A stretch of 35,042 nucleotides of DNA from JALOAD01 sp023228995 [NCBI: Candidatus Muiribacterium halophilum] (GTDB lineage Bacteria > Muiribacteriota > Muiribacteriia > Muiribacteriales): NCBI GenBank assembly GCA_023228995.1, contig JALOAD010000037.1, positions 1 through 35,042 of the forward strand, in the 5' to 3' direction. How positions within the stretch are numbered: the first letter of the stretch is position 1; every line of letters begins with the position of its first letter. Of this stretch, positions 32,574-35,042 are shown one piece after another. Under the pieces are notes generated by a model. It was not told the origin of the DNA. It saw nothing but the letters and a program-made list of their open reading frames with translations, and made no database searches. The position numbers and the translations under genes are program-made.

Positions 32574-33914
32574 TCAAATTTCTGACAGTTTTAAATAATA
32601 TTTTTTGACAAATAAAAGCCCTGCAATTCCTGAAATAATAAAAGTTAATGCAAGTGCAATAAAAATACCTTTAACATTAAAAATTCCTGATAAAAAATAT
32701 GCAAGTGGAATATAAAGAATAAACATTTGAGTAAGCGAAAGTGCCGATGCTTGTACAGATTTTTTAAATACATTTAAAACAGAATTTGATATCATAATAG
32801 TTCCAGCAATACTATATGAAATTGGTACAATAGTTAAATACATCACTATATATTTAACAACTTCTTTATCTTTATTAAATATACCTGCAATATTCTCACC
32901 AAAAACATAAAATAACAAAGCAAATACAAATCCCAATATCACAGAAAATATATTAGCACTTATAATACTATCTCTAACTCTACTTTTCTTTTTAGCTCCA
33001 ATATTCTGACCAACAAATGGACCCATAATATTTGCAAGAGATATTGTTATACACAAAGCAAGAAACTCTATTCTTGAAGAAACTCCAAATGCTGCAACTG
33101 CTTTATCTCCATATCTTGACATAATATTTGTAATAATAGCAACACCAACAGGATTCATGCTTCTTGCAAAAGCTACTGGTGTTCCAATTTTTAAAATTTC
33201 TTTCATACATCTAATTCTTTCACTTATGCCTTCTTTTTTTAATTTAATTAATTTTTCTCTAACAATAAGCATATATAAAGATACAATAACTGTAAGAGTT
33301 CTAGCCAAAACAGTAGCAATAGCAGCTCCTCTAACCCCCATTGCAGGAATAAAACCATAACCAAAAATAAAAATCGGATCAAGAATTATATTTGTTATAG
33401 CTGAAACACTCATTATTATACCAGGAGTTTTTGTATCACCTGTAGCTCTCAAAGCAGCATTACCCATCATAGGAATTATTACAAAAAAAACACATGAATA
33501 CCATACTTGCATGTATGCTTTAATATGCACAAGCATTTCAGGTGTTGCACCCATAAATGTAAAAAGTGAATCAATAGTAAAAAAACCTGCTATAGCAAGA
33601 ACAGCAACAATCATAAGACCAAGAATTAAAGAATCAGTAGCATATCTTGTTGCTTTTTCGTGATCTCCACTTCCATAAGCTCTTGATATAAGAACAGATG
33701 TTCCCTGACCTAATCCCATTGCCATACTTCCAATTATAAAAACTATCGGAAAAGTAAATGTTAAAGCTGCCATTTCTGTTGTTCCAAGTCTTGATATAAA
33801 AAATGTATCTGTAACATTAAAAATTACAAAACCTAGCATTCCAAATATCATAGGAATTGTCATTTTTACAAGTGTTTTATTAATATTATCATTTATTAAA
33901 TCAAGTTTTGCCAT
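32574..33914 (-). CDS. MATE-family multidrug efflux transporter
   Basis: This 446-residue membrane protein has about twelve hydrophobic segments in two homologous halves. The opening, INKTLVKMTIPMIFGMLGFV, and the segments VFIIGSMAMGLGQGTSVLIS and ALRATGDTKTPGIIMSVSAI are typical of the DinF/NorM group. Such proteins expel cationic drugs or metabolites in exchange for sodium or protons. The ATG at 33914 lies inside the last codons of marR (14-bp overlap), so both are coupled and probably controlled by that repressor. Drug range is unknown. Confidence 0.94.
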   Translation of the reverse strand: MAKLDLINDNINKTLVKMTIPMIFGMLGFVIFNVTDTFFISRLGTTEMAALTFTFPIVFIIGSMAMGLGQGTSVLISRAYGSGDHEKATRYATDSLILGLMIVAVLAIAGFFTIDSLFTFMGATPEMLVHIKAYMQVWYSCVFFVIIPMMGNAALRATGDTKTPGIIMSVSAITNIILDPIFIFGYGFIPAMGVRGAAIATVLARTLTVIVSLYMLIVREKLIKLKKEGISERIRCMKEILKIGTPVAFARSMNPVGVAIITNIMSRYGDKAVAAFGVSSRIEFLALCITISLANIMGPFVGQNIGAKKKSRVRDSIISANIFSVILGFVFALLFYVFGENIAGIFNKDKEVVKYIVMYLTIVPISYSIAGTIMISNSVLNVFKKSVQASALSLTQMFILYIPLAYFLSGIFNVKGIFIALALTFIISGIAGLLFVKKYYLKLSEI

Positions 33915-34350
33915 GTTTAGAAATTCCTTTATTCATAAAAATAGCTTTATCTGTTAATTTTTCAAGAAATTCAAAAAGTCTCTGCTGTTCTAATTCATCA
34001 AAATCTTCAATTAATTTTTTATTCCAATTTCTAATAATTGAATAAAATTCATCTTTTATAGAATAAGCTTTTTCTGTTAAAGTTATTATGTTTTCTCTTC
34101 TATCAACAACATTCTTTTTAACATTAACAAAACCTTTTTTATTAAGACATTGAAGAGCTCTAGTTATTGTAGCTTTATTTGCAACAAGAATTTCAGCAAG
34201 TTGTTCTTGAGTAAGAGTTGAGTTTTTAAAAAGTTGTATTAGTATAATATATTGACCTTCACCTATATCAAGATGAGCAAGATGTTTTTTGAAATATGCT
34301 TTTTTATTCCTTGAAATAATTGAAATATATTTACCGATAATTTTTGTCAT
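33901..34350 (-). CDS. MarR-family transcriptional regulator
   Basis: This 149-residue protein has the winged-helix core GEGQYIILIQLFKNSTLTQE, QLAEILVANKATITRALQCL, then KKGFVNVKKNVVDRRENII with the wing residues DRRE. I choose ATG at 34350; a longer frame needs TTG at 34386, inside a palindrome. There is no Shine-Dalgarno before 34350, and the predicted transcription start is next to the ATG, suggesting leaderless translation. It most likely represses itself and the MATE pump, with a small ligand releasing it. It overlaps the MATE gene by 14 bp. Confidence 0.92.
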   Translation of the reverse strand: MTKIIGKYISIISRNKKAYFKKHLAHLDIGEGQYIILIQLFKNSTLTQEQLAEILVANKATITRALQCLNKKGFVNVKKNVVDRRENIITLTEKAYSIKDEFYSIIRNWNKKLIEDFDELEQQRLFEFLEKLTDKAIFMNKGISKHGKT

Positions 34351-34357
34351 GGGAGTT

Positions 34358-34390
34358 ATATTAACATTAATTAGTTGCGGACGCAACTAA
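34358..34390 (-). promoter_or_regulatory. Predicted marR promoter with palindromic operator
   Basis: TTAGTTGCG and CGCAACTAA (34371-34390) are exact 9-bp inverted repeats with two bases between. On the minus strand TTGCGT (34386-34381) and TAATAT (34363-34358) are 17 bp apart, so the palindrome covers the -35 box and part of the spacer. This fits MarR autoregulation, but similar small palindromes occur elsewhere in the window (near 15764). Confidence 0.5.
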
Positions 34391-34402
34391 AGTTGTAATT
34401 TT

Positions 34403-34465
34403 TAAATCAGCGAATTAAAATGTTCAGTGAACATTTTTGTGTGAAATGGCTTTTTTGCTTTTATA
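34403..34465. repeat. Family C repeat, truncated copy 4
   Basis: TTAAATCAGCGAATTAAAAT, then ATGTTC-AGT-GAACAT and GTGAAATGGCTTTTTTGC. The right end is missing. Confidence 0.65.
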
Positions 34466-34516
34466 ATTCTTCATTCTTAATTTTTAATTTTTAATTGTGA
34501 CTCCAGCCACAGTTCG

Positions 34517-34825
34517 TCATTTGATTATATTTTTTATTTTATCGATAGTTGTTAGGATTTCTTCGTATTTATCAGAATCTACAGAGTTATTCATATAAAA
34601 AATCTTAAAGCTATTTAATATTCTATCAAGTTCTTGCTCAATATCAGAAATAATCAAAATATCTTTTTTTACTAAAAATTCATTAACAAAATCATTTATA
34701 TAAAGACAGTTTTTTTTAACTTTATTAAAAAGTTCATCATTATGTAGGTTATCAATTGTTTTTATAAGTTTTTCAATTTTTTCAATAAGTTCATGCTTTT
34801 CTTTTAAAAGAAAATTATTAACCAT
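34517..34825 (-). CDS. Small hypothetical helical protein
   Basis: This 102-residue protein has no domain I recognise. It is almost entirely predicted helix, with heptad-like runs such as ELIEKIEKLIKTIDNLHNDE and ISDIEQELDRILNSFKIFY. There is no signal peptide or membrane segment. GAGGGTAA lies close before the ATG at 34825. It stands alone between the marR promoter region and an IS3-type element. A coiled-coil partner protein is the most that can be said. Confidence 0.6.
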   Translation of the reverse strand: MVNNFLLKEKHELIEKIEKLIKTIDNLHNDELFNKVKKNCLYINDFVNEFLVKKDILIISDIEQELDRILNSFKIFYMNNSVDSDKYEEILTTIDKIKNIIK

Positions 34826-34993
34826 AAATTACCCTCTTTTTTTATAATTTTATGCTACTTTTTTGTTAATATTAATTCTAAATTTTCTAATGTTTGAATA
34901 AAGAAAATTGAATTTTTTATAATGGCTGAAGAAATAGGACCATAGTCTTAATTTATAAATCCATGTATAATAAAATATATGGAGGAAAAGATT

Positions 34994-35042
34994 ATGAGTA
35001 AAAAAGGAAGAAGAGAATTCAGATCTGAATTTAAAGCAAAAG
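34994..35042 (+). mobile_element. IS3-family transposase OrfA, first codons (runs off the right edge)
   Basis: The ATG at 34994 follows GGAGG by eight bases, and the first residues are MSKKGRREFRSEFKAK, the classic beginning of IS3/IS911-type OrfA (R-R-x-F-x-x-E-F-K). Only 16 codons are in the window, so completeness and the left inverted repeat cannot be judged. Confidence 0.75.

Overview
The window is very AT-rich DNA from an anaerobic, probably diderm (Gram-negative-type) bacterium. Evidence for two membranes is a TolC-like outer-membrane factor with a MacA/MacB-type pump, a LolA-like lipoprotein-handling protein and several exported proteins. Evidence for anaerobic metabolism is a ferredoxin-type 2-oxoacid oxidoreductase and an iron-type alcohol dehydrogenase. 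I cannot name the species. Strong Shine-Dalgarno sites (GGAGG) and some TTG starts are seen throughout. Most genes lie on the minus strand.

Layout. 1-2143: the cut-off end of an IS1182/IS4-type transposase touches the stop of an S41-family serine peptidase that lacks a signal peptide. A 43-residue Cys-containing peptide gene with an excellent ribosome site lies directly upstream of the peptidase. 2336-4487: a VOC/glyoxalase-fold protein, an unknown protein and a DUF523 (TudS-like)-DUF1722 protein. 4488-5563: no genes, but several dispersed repeats. 5564-9490: iron alcohol dehydrogenase, a DUF364-like protein, and an exported protein with four SH3b domains and an NlpC/P60-like domain. 9745-13449: a shortened flagellin-like protein, Tex, and a LolA-like protein. 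13574-13870: a tandem array built from ~10.7-bp sub-units. 13979-15723: an exported unknown protein and an AMMECR1-domain protein. 16393-18961: KorA (gamma-alpha fusion) and KorB. 19173-27519: a type I restriction-modification island with hsdR, hsdM, two separate half-size S genes, rhuM, a YgjP-like metallopeptidase, a 42-residue HigA/ImmA-like remnant, and a winged-helix gene that an 11-bp repeat places out of frame. 27989-32293: a macB-macA-tolC efflux operon. 32574-34350: a marR-MATE operon. 34517-34825: a small unknown protein. 34994-35042: the start of an IS3-type orfA.

The intergenic spaces are crowded with repeat families. Family A is ~100 bp and contains a hairpin that keeps pairing through compensatory changes. 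Family B is a 27-bp unit forming a CCGGGAT-type hairpin. Family C is ~110 bp, MITE-like, with terminal inverted repeats and an internal ATGTTC-N3-GAACAT palindrome; one copy appears to supply the promoter of the lolA-like/tex operon.

The strongest candidates for undescribed biology are (1) the small Cys peptide paired with an apparently cytoplasmic S41 peptidase and an intervening hairpin, and (2) the winged-helix gene next to the type I system, whose six 11-bp repeats leave it one frame off, as expected for phase variation.
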